From NCBI RefSeq assembly GCF_042655485.1, contig NZ_JBHSMC010000001.1, positions 434,001 to 498,000 of the forward strand: a stretch of DNA of 64,000 nucleotides, in the 5' to 3' direction. Shown in pieces: positions 1 to 8,999 of the stretch; the stretch's first letter is position 1, and every line of letters begins with the position of its first letter. This DNA comes from Lederbergia graminis. GTDB lineage: Bacteria > Bacillota > Bacilli > Bacillales > Bacillaceae_C. The position numbers and the translations under genes were made by a program. The notes beneath the pieces were generated by a model. That model was not told the DNA's origin. It saw only the letters and a program-made list of their open reading frames with translations, and ran no database searches.

Positions 1-1
1 T

Positions 2-337
2 ATTGTTGCAGTATCTAGTATTGAACATGTGAAATCAGAAATAGAATTAGAAAATGTTCTGGAACAGATGGTATTAGGTACGAAAATAAATGGAGTTAAC
101 TGCATCATTGTAAACTCGGAAATAGAAGAGATTGATTTGAAAACAAATGAAAAGTTACCTGCTCTTATTGAAATTAATATAACAACAGATGAAATGCTAC
201 ATAAATTAAAAAGAGCATATAACGAATGGGAACATTTAGAAGTTTTAGTGAAACCATTACAATATACAATTACACGAAATGGCAGAGAGGTAATACTTAA
301 AACAAATGCTATTACATTTGTTGCGAGAAATTCATAA
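2..337 (+). CDS. Unknown protein, C-terminal part (cut by window edge)
   Basis: The frame is open from the first bases of the window, so the GTG at 29 is probably internal and the real start lies outside. About 111 residues are visible. They are mixed alpha/beta in appearance with no transmembrane segment, no Cys and no motif I recognise. The gene ends 23 bp before the GH43-like gene in the same direction, so the two may be co-transcribed. I assign no function. Confidence 0.5.
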   Translation: MVAVSSIEHVKSEIELENVLEQMVLGTKINGVNCIIVNSEIEEIDLKTNEKLPALIEINITTDEMLHKLKRAYNEWEHLEVLVKPLQYTITRNGREVILKTNAITFVARNS

Positions 338-360
338 AATTATTTGGGAGTGGAGAAAAG

Positions 361-1293
361 ATGAATTTTTTTCAAAATCCAATAATGGATGGCGCTGATC
401 CGTTTATTACATATAAGGATGGATATTATTACTTAGTTTGTACAGAAGTAAAACATATTTCAATATGGAGATCAAAATCATTATCAGGAATTGCCAATGG
501 AGAACGTAAAATAGTTTTTACACCTCAACCAAATAAAGCTAATAGTACACAAATATGGGCTCCCGAATTACATTGGATCAATGGCAAGTGGTTTATCTAC
601 TATACTGTTACAAACGATGAAGAGGTATATAATCATCGAATGTTCGTATTAGAGAGTGAAACGGATGATGCTTTAGGACATTATATTGATCGTGGTGTAG
701 TGGAAGAGTCGAATGATAAATGGGCAATAGATGGAACCGTTCTAGAAATGGATAATGGTGAGCTGTATTTTATTTGGTCTGGATTCAAAGAAAATGACTG
801 GCCACAAAAATTATATATTGCTTCTTTAGATAGAAATGAGCCATGGAAACTGCTTAGTGAGAGAATATTACTTTCAGAAACTACTTTACCTTGGGAAGGT
901 AGTACAATTGAAGGTCCTCAAATTTTACGAAAAAATGGTAAGCTAATGATTATATTTTCCGCTGATGATGCTGGTTCTGATCGTTATAAACTTGGTATGT
1001 TAACCTTCACGGGAACAGATCCACTCAATCCAAATCATTGGGTGAAGCATCCGACGCCATTATTTGGTACTTACATGGAGAATAATGTTTATTCACCTGG
1101 TCATGGAAACTTTACGAAATCTCCTGATGGGAAAGAGGATTGGATGATTTATCATGCAGCAATGCAAAAAGGAGCGGGCTACAATCGTAATATAAGAATG
1201 CAGCCTTTTAGTTGGAATGACGATGATACGCCTAATTTTGGAGTTCCACTATCTACTGAAACGAAAATCAAATTACCTTCAGGTGAAATTTAA
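361..1293 (+). CDS. Glycoside hydrolase family 43-like protein
   Basis: A 310-residue protein with the signs of a five-bladed GH43 beta-propeller, a family that removes arabinose or xylose from plant polysaccharides. The three acidic residues expected of the family can be placed: the general base Asp13 in the GADPF motif near the N-terminus, the pKa-modulating Asp near 124 in an IDGTVLE stretch, and the acid Glu near 184 in IEGPQ. The repeated aromatic-rich blades (GYYYLVCT, WFIYYT, LYFIWSG) fit. There is no signal peptide, so it should act in the cytosol on imported oligosaccharides. The length suits a single-domain GH43. The start ATG follows a purine-rich GGAGTGGAG. Substrate specificity cannot be read from the sequence. 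Confidence 0.85.
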   Translation: MNFFQNPIMDGADPFITYKDGYYYLVCTEVKHISIWRSKSLSGIANGERKIVFTPQPNKANSTQIWAPELHWINGKWFIYYTVTNDEEVYNHRMFVLESETDDALGHYIDRGVVEESNDKWAIDGTVLEMDNGELYFIWSGFKENDWPQKLYIASLDRNEPWKLLSERILLSETTLPWEGSTIEGPQILRKNGKLMIIFSADDAGSDRYKLGMLTFTGTDPLNPNHWVKHPTPLFGTYMENNVYSPGHGNFTKSPDGKEDWMIYHAAMQKGAGYNRNIRMQPFSWNDDDTPNFGVPLSTETKIKLPSGEI

Positions 1294-1308
1294 TTGTATA
1301 ACTTTATA

Positions 1309-1343
1309 AGCGAATAACATATTTCTATATAGAGTTATTCGCT
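1309..1343. terminator. Hairpin between convergent genes
   Basis: A ten-base inverted repeat (AGCGAATAAC / GTTATTCGCT) lies between the GH43-like gene and the convergent SEC-C gene. The T tract after it is poor, so termination is plausible but not certain. Confidence 0.45.
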
Positions 1344-1380
1344 CATTGTTCGTCTCATTTCTTAATCTTAATCAAAATCC

Positions 1381-2235
1381 TCAAATAAGAACATGTTCCA
1401 AAAACTTTTTTGCTTTTCTTGGAAAGACACATATCGGATGATCCCAAGTCCACAACCAACTACTTTCTTCTTTTCCTATAAACCCACAAATAATCATTCC
1501 AGGAGTAATTATTTCAATTGGCAATCCCAAAATTTGATAATTACTCTTATCATCATGTGCTCTAGCAATCGTAATTGGACCATTCTTATCTTGCACTTCA
1601 AAGATAGCCACCTTATCATCTACAAAATTATAGTTTTGTTCATGTGCGTCTAACTCTGCAATTATATCGAAATCTCTTTTATGGATGTTTGGAAAAGTAT
1701 GGAGGTAAAGTTTATTTATTAGCTTTTCACATTCTAGTAATTCAGATGCTGCTTCTGCACATAGCTCCTCAATATAGGAGTAGAAGGAAGTGCCAATATG
1801 CTTATCAAGCCAATGAACAAACTTCTTACATTCATTAAGGAATCTTTTTACTTCATTTTGTTTTGGGGATATTTTAATAGTAGATGGGTAAAAGGAGTAA
1901 AAAAACTCTTCCCAGAATTCATGATCACATTCATTCCATGAAGATGGACACTTGTCCTCTAAATACGTTGTAAAATACTCGGCTATAATCTCTAGAAATA
2001 TATTTCGAGATGAACTTGAAGGATTTTTTAGTTTATATGCAATTAATTCATCTCCATAAAATTGTCGTAATCCTCTAAACCGCATATTAAACTTTCTACT
2101 TACAATCAGCTTATTTAGCATTTCTTCATATTCTTCTGGCCCTTCCATTGGCCGAAACCACACTTCAGTTGGAGGGGAACAACAACTATCATAATACTTT
2201 CCACTACCACATTCACATGGAAATCGACGTTTCAT
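1381..2235 (-). CDS. SEC-C motif protein of unknown function
   Basis: A 284-residue protein. The first 20 residues form a SEC-C zinc-binding motif (CECGSGKYYDSCC), the module known from the SecA C-terminus, where four ligands hold one Zn and mediate protein contacts. The remaining 260 residues are helical, rich in acidic and aromatic residues, and match no family I can name; the last 80 look like a small beta domain. No membrane segment is visible. It stands alone on the minus strand, diverging from the YhbD-like gene. The motif is secure; the biochemical role is not known. Confidence 0.75.
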   Translation of the reverse strand: MKRRFPCECGSGKYYDSCCSPPTEVWFRPMEGPEEYEEMLNKLIVSRKFNMRFRGLRQFYGDELIAYKLKNPSSSSRNIFLEIIAEYFTTYLEDKCPSSWNECDHEFWEEFFYSFYPSTIKISPKQNEVKRFLNECKKFVHWLDKHIGTSFYSYIEELCAEAASELLECEKLINKLYLHTFPNIHKRDFDIIAELDAHEQNYNFVDDKVAIFEVQDKNGPITIARAHDDKSNYQILGLPIEIITPGMIICGFIGKEESSWLWTWDHPICVFPRKAKKFLEHVLI

Positions 2236-2394
2236 TCATACTTCACCTTTCTTTCATTTTATCATTTTGGATTTTGTTAAAAGGGGATAAGAGGGACAAG
2301 CTGGGGATCACCATTGATTATAACAAATTATCCGTAAAATAAAAGTGTTAATTTGGAATTTTATAATTATTTATATAAAATTCTTCTTTACAGT

Positions 2395-2439
2395 GTAACA
2401 ATGTTATGTTACATTAATAACGAGCGTAACATTGTTACG
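2395..2439. promoter_or_regulatory. Paired GTAAC/GTTAC palindromes (candidate autoregulatory operator)
   Basis: Just before the ribosome binding site of the YhbD-like gene sit two palindromes of the form GTAAC-spacer-GTTAC, at 2395-2412 and 2425-2439. Across both, GTAACAATGTTA (2395-2406) and TAACATTGTTAC (2427-2438) form a perfect 12-bp inverted repeat. This could be a dimer or tetramer operator for the downstream DNA-binding protein, or an mRNA hairpin. Confidence 0.5.
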
Positions 2440-2454
2440 TTAGGAGGGCTGATA

Positions 2455-3078
2455 TTGGATACTGAAGAGATGATATCTAAAAAGGATTTATTAAAATTAA
2501 CTGGTATTTCATACGGTCAACTTTATCGTTGGAAACGTCAAAAGCTTATTCCTGACTCGTGGTTTATCAAACAATCTGTATTCACTGGGCAGGAAACCTT
2601 TTTTCCTAAAGATAAGATCTTAAAGAGGATTGAAACCATTATTGAGTTAAAAGATCAATATTCGCTCGATGAATTAGCAAAGTTTTTCTCAGAGGGGAAT
2701 ACAAATCGAGTTTATAGCGATAAAGAATTAAAAAGAAGTTTAGATATACCTGATACAATACTAGATCAGTTTATTAAAGTAGCAAACAAAAAACAATTTA
2801 CTTTTTTAGAAGCTGTCTTTATCCATATCACATGTTCAATCAACAAGAAGATCTCATTTCAGCATGAAATGGATAATTGGATTCAGACTGTTTTATTTTG
2901 GTGTACTTCAAGCAAATCCATTGATAAGTATGTTCTAATTTACAAGAAAGCCGAAACATTATTCTATTTCCTCTTAAACGACGATGGGAAAGTTTTGTTG
3001 GATAAGGATACGGAAGAATTATGTATTTTTCACTTAGCTGAACAAGCAAAGTTAATTAATTTAAAATTGGAGGGATAA
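2455..3078 (+). CDS. yhbD: YhbD-like DUF4004 regulator with MerR-like HTH
   Basis: A 207-residue protein starting at TTG 2455, chosen because GGAGG lies seven bases upstream and the family begins at this point; the open frame upstream runs through the operator region. The N-terminal 60 residues (KKDLLKLTGISYGQLYRWKR) form a winged-helix of MerR type, followed by a helical region. In Bacillus subtilis the homologue yhbD precedes the bactofilin genes yhbE and yhbF. Here too a bactofilin gene follows after three bases, so the role is probably transcriptional control of that gene. The palindromes directly upstream suggest autoregulation. The DNA target is inferred, not shown. Confidence 0.75.
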   Translation: MDTEEMISKKDLLKLTGISYGQLYRWKRQKLIPDSWFIKQSVFTGQETFFPKDKILKRIETIIELKDQYSLDELAKFFSEGNTNRVYSDKELKRSLDIPDTILDQFIKVANKKQFTFLEAVFIHITCSINKKISFQHEMDNWIQTVLFWCTSSKSIDKYVLIYKKAETLFYFLLNDDGKVLLDKDTEELCIFHLAEQAKLINLKLEG

Positions 3079-3081
3079 GAC

Positions 3082-3825
3082 CTGGATTATCCATTAACAG
3101 GTAATGCAAAGGTTTCTGGAAGTGGCACTATTCCCGGTGGACGGTTTGATCAAGTAAAAATTGCGGGAAGTGGGAGAATTGATGGTGATGTAGAAGCAAA
3201 CTCATTGTCCATTGCAGGATCTGCGACTGCGAAAGGAAATATTAATATTAATGACATTTCCATACATGGCTCTAGCCATTTTGAAAAGGATTTACGTAGT
3301 GAAGCGATAAGTGTTGCTGGTTCAGCTAAAGTAGATGGTTCCATTCAAGCATCTAAACTTTCGATAAGTGGTTCTTTTCATTGTGGAAATAGCATAAAAG
3401 GTGATACATTAACGCTTCGAGGGTATATGAAAGTCGCACAAGATGTAGAGGTGGAAGAATTTGATGCGAATGGTGGATTCTCTATCTCAGGTTTATTAAA
3501 TGCAGAGCAAGTCAAAATAAAAATGGATGGGACTTGTGTTGTGAAGGAGATAGGTGGAGAAAAGATTCATGTATCCCAAAGGCTAAGTTCAAAATTAACT
3601 TCATGGTTACAAAACATTTTTTCACGTTTTTCTAAAAAGAAGTATAACAAAATGAGAGCAGAGATAATTGAAGGTGACGAAATTTATTTAGAACATTCAC
3701 ATGTAGGGACAGTGAGAGGTAGTAATGTTACGATAGGTCCAAATTGTGTAATTGACCAAGTAGAGTATTCAGATAGTATACATGTAGATCCTAATGCCAA
3801 GGTGAAGAATAAAAGACGATTATAG
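3082..3825 (+). CDS. Bactofilin-like polymer-forming protein (apparent CTG start)
   Basis: A bactofilin-type right-handed beta-helix protein, recognisable by short repeated strands such as VKIAGSGRIDGDV, LSIAGSATAKG and ISVAGSAKVDGS. Bactofilins are cytoskeletal polymers; in B. subtilis the YhbE/YhbF pair is linked to flagellar assembly. The first conventional start (TTG 3205) would cut off about 40 residues of clear helix repeats. The only plausible start is CTG at 3082, with GGAGGG at 3069-3074 and seven bases of spacing, three bases after the yhbD stop. That gives 247 residues. A basic segment near 170-190 (SRFSKKKYNKMR) interrupts the helix and could touch the membrane. Only one bactofilin gene is present rather than two. 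Confidence 0.8.
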   Translation: MDYPLTGNAKVSGSGTIPGGRFDQVKIAGSGRIDGDVEANSLSIAGSATAKGNININDISIHGSSHFEKDLRSEAISVAGSAKVDGSIQASKLSISGSFHCGNSIKGDTLTLRGYMKVAQDVEVEEFDANGGFSISGLLNAEQVKIKMDGTCVVKEIGGEKIHVSQRLSSKLTSWLQNIFSRFSKKKYNKMRAEIIEGDEIYLEHSHVGTVRGSNVTIGPNCVIDQVEYSDSIHVDPNAKVKNKRRL

Positions 3826-3834
3826 ATTAACTAA

Positions 3835-3868
3835 TGAAAGGGGATTTCAATGTAGAAATCCTCTTTCA
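3835..3868 (+). terminator. Terminator-like hairpin after the bactofilin gene
   Basis: A 14-base inverted repeat (TGAAAGGGGATTTC / GAAATCCTCTTTCA, one wobble) begins nine bases after the stop codon. No T run follows. Confidence 0.45.
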
Positions 3869-4064
3869 TATGAAATATATTAAAGCGTTTACATTTGTGG
3901 ATTAATAGGTTAGTATATAGATATTCTAAGAATGAAAGGAGATGTAGAATAAACTAAATATTATGTTTTTCCCTCCAATTGCCCCGAGTTTATTCTTTCT
4001 TCACTACTACCACAAAATACTTCCATCAATAAATTACTACTCTACGATAAGGAGTGCATTCCAA

Positions 4065-4520
4065 TTGGCATCGATTCTTTTTGAAATTGAATGTCCCCAA
4101 TGTAAGAAAGTTGCAATTGAAGACTACTATTATAAAGTAGGAGATAAGTATGTTCTTTGCTCACATTGCGGATATAATTACACTCGTCTAAATAAAATTA
4201 CCCCAGATAATAAATTAGATTTTGACATTGAAGAAAATCCAGGATACGGTGTTTTTGTTCTTACAAAAAAAGCTCCTGAAGGAAAAAGGTATTTGCTAAA
4301 TAGTAAGCCGACAGAGGAACAAATTCAAAAGTATCGAGATGAATTTGAAAAAGATGATGTAATACAAGAAGAAAGTTACTTAGTTTTATATGAAGACGGC
4401 GAATTAAAATGTCTTTTTGGTACACTACCACAAGATTTTTTATTATCATATGATGAATTCAGAGAAAAGTATGGAAATGATGATGATCATCTTATAGATT
4501 ATGAAGAAGAACTAATCTAA
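4065..4520 (+). CDS. Small acidic zinc-ribbon protein, unknown function
   Basis: About 151 residues from TTG 4065, which has AAGGAG at 4049-4054. The frame is open back to an ATG at 3963, but those extra residues look like translated spacer and that ATG lacks a well-placed ribosome binding site. Residues near the N-terminus carry two CxxC knuckles (CPQC and CSHC, about 25 residues apart), a zinc ribbon. The rest is acidic with many Tyr and Asp/Glu and ends in a run of acidic residues. There is no membrane segment. I do not recognise the family. Confidence 0.6.
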   Translation: MASILFEIECPQCKKVAIEDYYYKVGDKYVLCSHCGYNYTRLNKITPDNKLDFDIEENPGYGVFVLTKKAPEGKRYLLNSKPTEEQIQKYRDEFEKDDVIQEESYLVLYEDGELKCLFGTLPQDFLLSYDEFREKYGNDDDHLIDYEEELI

Positions 4521-4633
4521 CACTCTATCTCGGGGCATGCTGAAGGGAATTTGCACCAGTCACTACATTTGTATCTTACTTAAATGAAATGTACACTAAA
4601 TAATGACAGACAACAACAAAAAGGAGATACATC

Positions 4634-5194
4634 ATGAAAACAGAAAAAGAAAAAATGATCAGTGGGGAACTTTATGATGGTGCTGATCCTCAATTAATGA
4701 ATGACAGAGTAAATGCGAGGAGACTTGCTAGATTATTCAATGAATCCTTAGAAACAGAATTGGATATAAGGAAAGAAATAATTAAAGAATTATTCGGTAC
4801 TACAGGTGAAAATTATCATCTGGAAGCTCCGTTTCGTTGTGATTATGGATACAATATTCACATCGGAGAAAACTTTTATGCAAATTTCGACTGTGTCTTT
4901 TTAGATGTATGTGAAATTCATATAGGGAGTAATGTTTTTTTAGCACCTGGAGTTCATATCTATACTGCAACACATCCAATTAAAGCTGCAGAAAGAAATA
5001 CGAATTTAGAATATGGAAAACCAGTCAAAATTGGTGATAGCGTATGGATTGGTGGAAGATCTATTATTAATCCAGGAGTGACGATTGGTAATAATGTTGT
5101 AGTTGCATCTGGTTCTGTTGTAACAAAAGATGTGCCTGATAATGTTATTGTTGGTGGAAATCCTGCGAGAATAATTAGAGAAATTGAGCAATAA
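4634..5194 (+). CDS. maa: Maltose O-acetyltransferase-like hexapeptide transferase
   Basis: A 186-residue acetyltransferase of the maltose/galactoside O-acetyltransferase type. The N-terminal helical cap (MISGELYDGADPQL to about residue 60) is followed by a left-handed beta-helix of hexapeptide repeats. The catalytic His is at 114 in YTATHPI, and the C-terminal GGNPARII segment is the usual coenzyme A-binding end. It should transfer acetyl from acetyl-CoA to a sugar hydroxyl in the cytosol; the true sugar is unknown for most homologues. AAGGAG precedes the ATG. It appears to be a single-gene unit. Confidence 0.88.
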   Translation: MKTEKEKMISGELYDGADPQLMNDRVNARRLARLFNESLETELDIRKEIIKELFGTTGENYHLEAPFRCDYGYNIHIGENFYANFDCVFLDVCEIHIGSNVFLAPGVHIYTATHPIKAAERNTNLEYGKPVKIGDSVWIGGRSIINPGVTIGNNVVVASGSVVTKDVPDNVIVGGNPARIIREIEQ

Positions 5195-5200
5195 AACAAA

Positions 5201-5228
5201 TGCTCCCTACCATCCAGAGCAGGGAGCA
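5201..5228. terminator. Bidirectional terminator
   Basis: An eight-base inverted repeat TGCTCCCT / AGGGAGCA sits between convergent maa and the AlkD-like gene. The flanks are A/T-rich on both sides. Confidence 0.65.
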
Positions 5229-5232
5229 ACTT

Positions 5233-5916
5233 CTATTTCCTTTTCATACTACGAATCATTTCTTTCGTTTCTTTATCAATACGTAAAGATTCGGTAATTT
5301 TTTGTAATGCTTTATTATACGTAAATTTATCTAGTGAGTTGTTTTTTAAATAAATCATCGTCCGTTCTGGCATTTTTATATAACAAATAGATATAGCCCA
5401 TGCAACTGCCATTTTAACGTAATATGCCTCATGATTGATACGATCCAAATGCTCTAAAACTGGATCGATATAATCCTCATCGATGTAAAAACAAAGTAAC
5501 ATAACAACACCAAAACGAATCTCATATTCCTTATCGGATAACAAATAGGGTTGTAGAAAATCCCATACTCTTTTTTTGTACAGCTTTGTTATTTTTAATC
5601 CACTGCAAAAGCTATCACATACGGACCAATTATTTATTTTAGGGACAAAAGCTGCAACATAAGTCAGTACCTTTTCAATATCTGCCTTTACATAGCCAAT
5701 AACCATTCCTTGAAGCATTACTTCTTCGAAATAGTCATCATCTGCCGTCTTTAAATAAGATTCCCAATCATCTTTCGCAATTTGCTTTGCAATCTTCCTA
5801 AGTTCGGGAAGACGAACTCCTAATAAATTATTGATATTCGGTATATGAGAAGAAGCAAACCTCTGATAATCTTCATCTATTAAATCAAATATTTGAGTTC
5901 TAACGTTATTATTCAT
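5233..5916 (-). CDS. AlkD-like DNA alkylation repair protein (HEAT-repeat glycosylase fold)
   Basis: A 227-residue all-helical protein of the DNA alkylation repair family. Trp97, Asp101, Arg134 and Trp173 fall in the order and approximate spacing of the DNA-contacting residues of Bacillus cereus AlkD (Trp109, Asp113, Arg148, Trp187). AlkD removes N3- and N7-alkylpurines without base flipping. Conservation of the aspartate suggests an active enzyme. The gene stands alone between a shared terminator and a 290-bp spacer. Whether it belongs to the AlkD proper or a sister branch of the family cannot be settled by eye. Confidence 0.82.
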   Translation of the reverse strand: MNNNVRTQIFDLIDEDYQRFASSHIPNINNLLGVRLPELRKIAKQIAKDDWESYLKTADDDYFEEVMLQGMVIGYVKADIEKVLTYVAAFVPKINNWSVCDSFCSGLKITKLYKKRVWDFLQPYLLSDKEYEIRFGVVMLLCFYIDEDYIDPVLEHLDRINHEAYYVKMAVAWAISICYIKMPERTMIYLKNNSLDKFTYNKALQKITESLRIDKETKEMIRSMKRK

Positions 5917-6206
5917 GGAAACCTCCTAAGTTCAATATTTTGCAGGAGAATTGTACATCCTTCGCGAATTAATCCTTAAACTATGAACAATTCTACTATC
6001 AAAATTAAAAATAAGTGTAATGAAATTGCAAGTAAATATGATTTATAAAGATGATTAACTTAACTAGTTAAAAGAAAGTGTTTTTTCAATCATGAATAGC
6101 ATATATAAATACTATAATGTCGTTGGAATGTATGCAAGGAATTATAAATTGCTTAAGAAATTTGTGTGTTTTCATAAATTGTTAGAAGAAAAAGGGGGGA
6201 GTGTTT

Positions 6207-6602
6207 TTGTCAAAAATCTTTTTGCACTCTAGTAGAATATTTATAGGGATTGTTTTTTTACTCGCAGGTATTAACGGCTATTTTGTCATTTTTGAACTCG
6301 AACCATTTATTGCAACTAGCCCAGAAGCTATGGCCTTATTTGAGTTTAAGTATCTTTTAATCGTTGAAAAAACAATCGAAGTAATTTGTGGAATACTTTT
6401 ATTAACCAATCAATTTATTCCATTAGCAATTGCTATATTAGCACCAATTGTAGCTAATATTTTCCTACTACATTTGTTTCTTGATCCTTCTTTACTGCTA
6501 CTAGCGATATTACTTGTTATTTCATTAGGATATATGATGTATTGTTATCGAGATAACTTTATGCGAATTTTGGAGAGGAAAGTAAGCCTATCTGATAACT
6601 GA
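6207..6602 (+). CDS. DoxX-like small membrane protein
   Basis: About 131 residues with four predicted membrane helices (near 10-27, 48-68, 72-92 and 96-115). This size and topology match the DoxX-like family of integral membrane proteins, whose function is mostly unknown. TTG 6207 is preferred over GTG 6201 because the GGGGGGA ribosome binding site ends at 6200, leaving proper spacing only for the TTG. The gene has its own spacer on each side. A short basic tail (ERKVSLSDN) follows the last helix. Confidence 0.65.
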   Translation: MSKIFLHSSRIFIGIVFLLAGINGYFVIFELEPFIATSPEAMALFEFKYLLIVEKTIEVICGILLLTNQFIPLAIAILAPIVANIFLLHLFLDPSLLLLAILLVISLGYMMYCYRDNFMRILERKVSLSDN

Positions 6603-6712
6603 AAAAGGCTGTAAGCTAATTACCATACATTCATACAAACTTTTTGATACAATCAATGATAGTCGGTAATGAAGTTTTATCGCATTAATATTGCTTCTAG
6701 GGAGAAAACAGA

Positions 6713-8071
6713 ATGTTAGCTAAAAACAAACAACATGAAAAACTCATCATTATTGCCGTTGCATTAGGGGTAATTTTAAACCCATTAAATACAACAATGA
6801 TTACTGTAGCATTACCTGCAATACAAGAAGACTTCCATTTAAATTCCACTGAGATTTCTTGGCTTATCGCATCATATTTTATTATCAGCGCTATTTTTAC
6901 TCCATTGATAGGAAAATTAAGTGATACATATGGTAGAAAAAATATTTTTATCATGGGGTTAGGATTAGTAATTGTTTCTTCTATTCTAGCTCCACTGTCA
7001 CCAAATATGCCATTATTGCTTATCACAAGAGGTATTCAAGCTATCGGTACTTCAGCTCTTTATCCAGCAGGAATTGGGATCATTCGTAATAACATACATC
7101 ATAATCAAAATCGTGTAATCGGTACTTTATCTGTTTTTGCCACAACTTCAGCTGCATTCGGACCGACAATTAGTGGTTTATTAATACAGTTTGGTGGTTG
7201 GCCAATAATATTCTATGTGAATTTACCGGTTATTTTAATTAGTGCTATTTTCACTATGTTTTTTATTCCAAAAGATAAGAAAACAGCTGCTACAACATAT
7301 AAATGGGATGGAGTTGGGATACTTCTATTTAGTTTAACCATTACAATATGGATGGTATTTTTACTTTCTTTAGAAGCTGGATTTCAAATCGGAACTTTAT
7401 TTGTAGCTGCAGTAATCACGATATTGTTTTATGTTTATGAAAAAAGAAGAGAAGAGCCATTTATCAATGTGAATTTTTTTAAGAAAAATATGAATATTAC
7501 ATTGATCTACGGTCAATATATTTTATCAACCGTTATCTTCTTTGCAATTTTACTTAGTTTGCCAACGTATCTACAAGGTGTGTTAGAAACAAGTTCAAGA
7601 GTAACTGGTATCACGATGCTGTCTTTGTCAATTTTTGCGATGGTTACAACACCAATAGCGACAAGATGGATGGAAAGAGCTGGATTTCGTATACCATTAT
7701 TAAGTAGTGTTTCAATGGTATTAATAGGTGTAATATTATTAGCAACAATCAATCATACATCTCCATTATATTGGGTTGCCATTGTGTTAGCTGTCTCTGG
7801 TATTGCAAATGGTGTACAAAATATCGGATTACAAAACTTACTGTATTCCTTCATCGATAAATCAGAAAGTGGAATTGCGTCTGGGCTACTCATGACTTCA
7901 AGATTTCTTGGTAACATTTTAGCTTCTAGCATATATGGCGTTGCATTTGCGACCGGTATGAATGATGGAAATATGAAGAACATGGCTTTCGTCTTAATTT
8001 TCGTAGCAATCATATTGTTTCCTGTAATGCTTTATGTTACGAGACACGAAAGAAAGAAGAGCCTTGATTAA
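6713..8071 (+). CDS. MFS efflux transporter, DHA2 (EmrB/QacA-like)
   Basis: A 452-residue major facilitator with about 14 hydrophobic segments. Near residue 20 it has the NTTMITVALPAI stretch typical of the drug:H+ antiporter-2 group, followed by the loop 2-3 motif GKLSDTYGRKN (motif A). The GPTISGLLI region in helix 5 resembles the antiporter motif C. The family exports hydrophobic drugs and dyes using the proton gradient; the substrate cannot be inferred. A GGGAG element precedes the ATG. It has a terminator of its own and no regulator next to it. Confidence 0.85.
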   Translation: MLAKNKQHEKLIIIAVALGVILNPLNTTMITVALPAIQEDFHLNSTEISWLIASYFIISAIFTPLIGKLSDTYGRKNIFIMGLGLVIVSSILAPLSPNMPLLLITRGIQAIGTSALYPAGIGIIRNNIHHNQNRVIGTLSVFATTSAAFGPTISGLLIQFGGWPIIFYVNLPVILISAIFTMFFIPKDKKTAATTYKWDGVGILLFSLTITIWMVFLLSLEAGFQIGTLFVAAVITILFYVYEKRREEPFINVNFFKKNMNITLIYGQYILSTVIFFAILLSLPTYLQGVLETSSRVTGITMLSLSIFAMVTTPIATRWMERAGFRIPLLSSVSMVLIGVILLATINHTSPLYWVAIVLAVSGIANGVQNIGLQNLLYSFIDKSESGIASGLLMTSRFLGNILASSIYGVAFATGMNDGNMKNMAFVLIFVAIILFPVMLYVTRHERKKSLD

Positions 8072-8086
8072 TCACATCACTATGTT

Positions 8087-8118
8087 GACCTAGCAATTTT
8101 ATTGTTAGGTCTTATTTT
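8087..8118 (+). terminator. Terminator of the DHA2 transporter gene
   Basis: Hairpin GACCTAGCAA / TTGTTAGGTC with a five-base loop, followed by TTATTTTG. Confidence 0.7.
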
Positions 8119-8190
8119 GTATAACGCTTGCATTATAGAACATTTGTTCTTATAATAGTAATAAGTATGGTACAGCAAGGAGGATTAAAT

Positions 8191-8970
8191 TTGGCTAGGA
8201 ATCCAGGGATGACTGATGAAGTTATTATCGAAATGTATAAAAGCGGTATGACTTTTAAAGAGATGGTTCCTATTATAGGTATTTCAGATCGTGCAATCCG
8301 AAATGTGATGTACAAACATGGCATTGAAATGAATCGAAAACAATATTCAGGTCAACCTCGCAAACATAGAGTAAACGAAGATTTTTTTAAACATTGGAAT
8401 CATAAAATGGCGTGGGTGTTAGGTTTATTTATTACTGATGGCCATGTACATAGCACTACTCATACCATCTCATTTACACAAAAAGACGAGAGAATACTTC
8501 GTATCATCGCAAAATATATGGATGCTGACTACGTTTTAGCACCATATGGACCCACAAAGACAACTCCAACATTGTTAATAAATTCTAAAGAAATAAAACA
8601 AGATCTTGAAAAAATCGGAATAACAGCAAATAAATCACTAACTGTACCTTTTCCTGATGTTCCAAATGAATATCTACCTTCTTTTATTAGAGGAGTCATT
8701 GATGGGGATGGATGGGTACAAAAAACAGGATATGTAATGAATATAACTTCTGGTAGTAAAAACTTTGCATACGGGATCCATTCAGTTTTGTTAGACTGGA
8801 AGTTAAATACAGTAATCACATTTGAATTAACTAAACAAAACAAGAAAATTTATCGGATTTGGGTAAAAGGCAAAAATGAACTACCAAAACTCGCTAAATT
8901 AATTTACGATTATAATGATATTGATTATAAGTCATATAAGGAAAAATATATGTCTCAGAGAATTAATTAA
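8191..8970 (+). CDS. Free-standing LAGLIDADG homing endonuclease-like protein with N-terminal HTH
   Basis: About 259 residues from TTG 8191, chosen for the AAGGAGG seven bases upstream (8177-8183). The first 60 residues form a helix-turn-helix (YKSGMTFKEMVPIIGISDRA). Two LAGLIDADG-type helices follow: WVLGLFITDGHV with its acidic Asp near 83 and FIRGVIDGDGWV with its acidic Asp near 173. A monomeric double-motif enzyme of this kind makes a staggered cut in a long asymmetric site. It is not inside an intron or intein here: both flanking genes are complete and unrelated. That suggests a free-standing mobile endonuclease or a domesticated DNA-binding protein. Both acidic residues are intact. Confidence 0.82.
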   Translation: MARNPGMTDEVIIEMYKSGMTFKEMVPIIGISDRAIRNVMYKHGIEMNRKQYSGQPRKHRVNEDFFKHWNHKMAWVLGLFITDGHVHSTTHTISFTQKDERILRIIAKYMDADYVLAPYGPTKTTPTLLINSKEIKQDLEKIGITANKSLTVPFPDVPNEYLPSFIRGVIDGDGWVQKTGYVMNITSGSKNFAYGIHSVLLDWKLNTVITFELTKQNKKIYRIWVKGKNELPKLAKLIYDYNDIDYKSYKEKYMSQRIN

Positions 8971-8999
8971 TTATAAAACTTTGTTAAGGAGGAATAATT

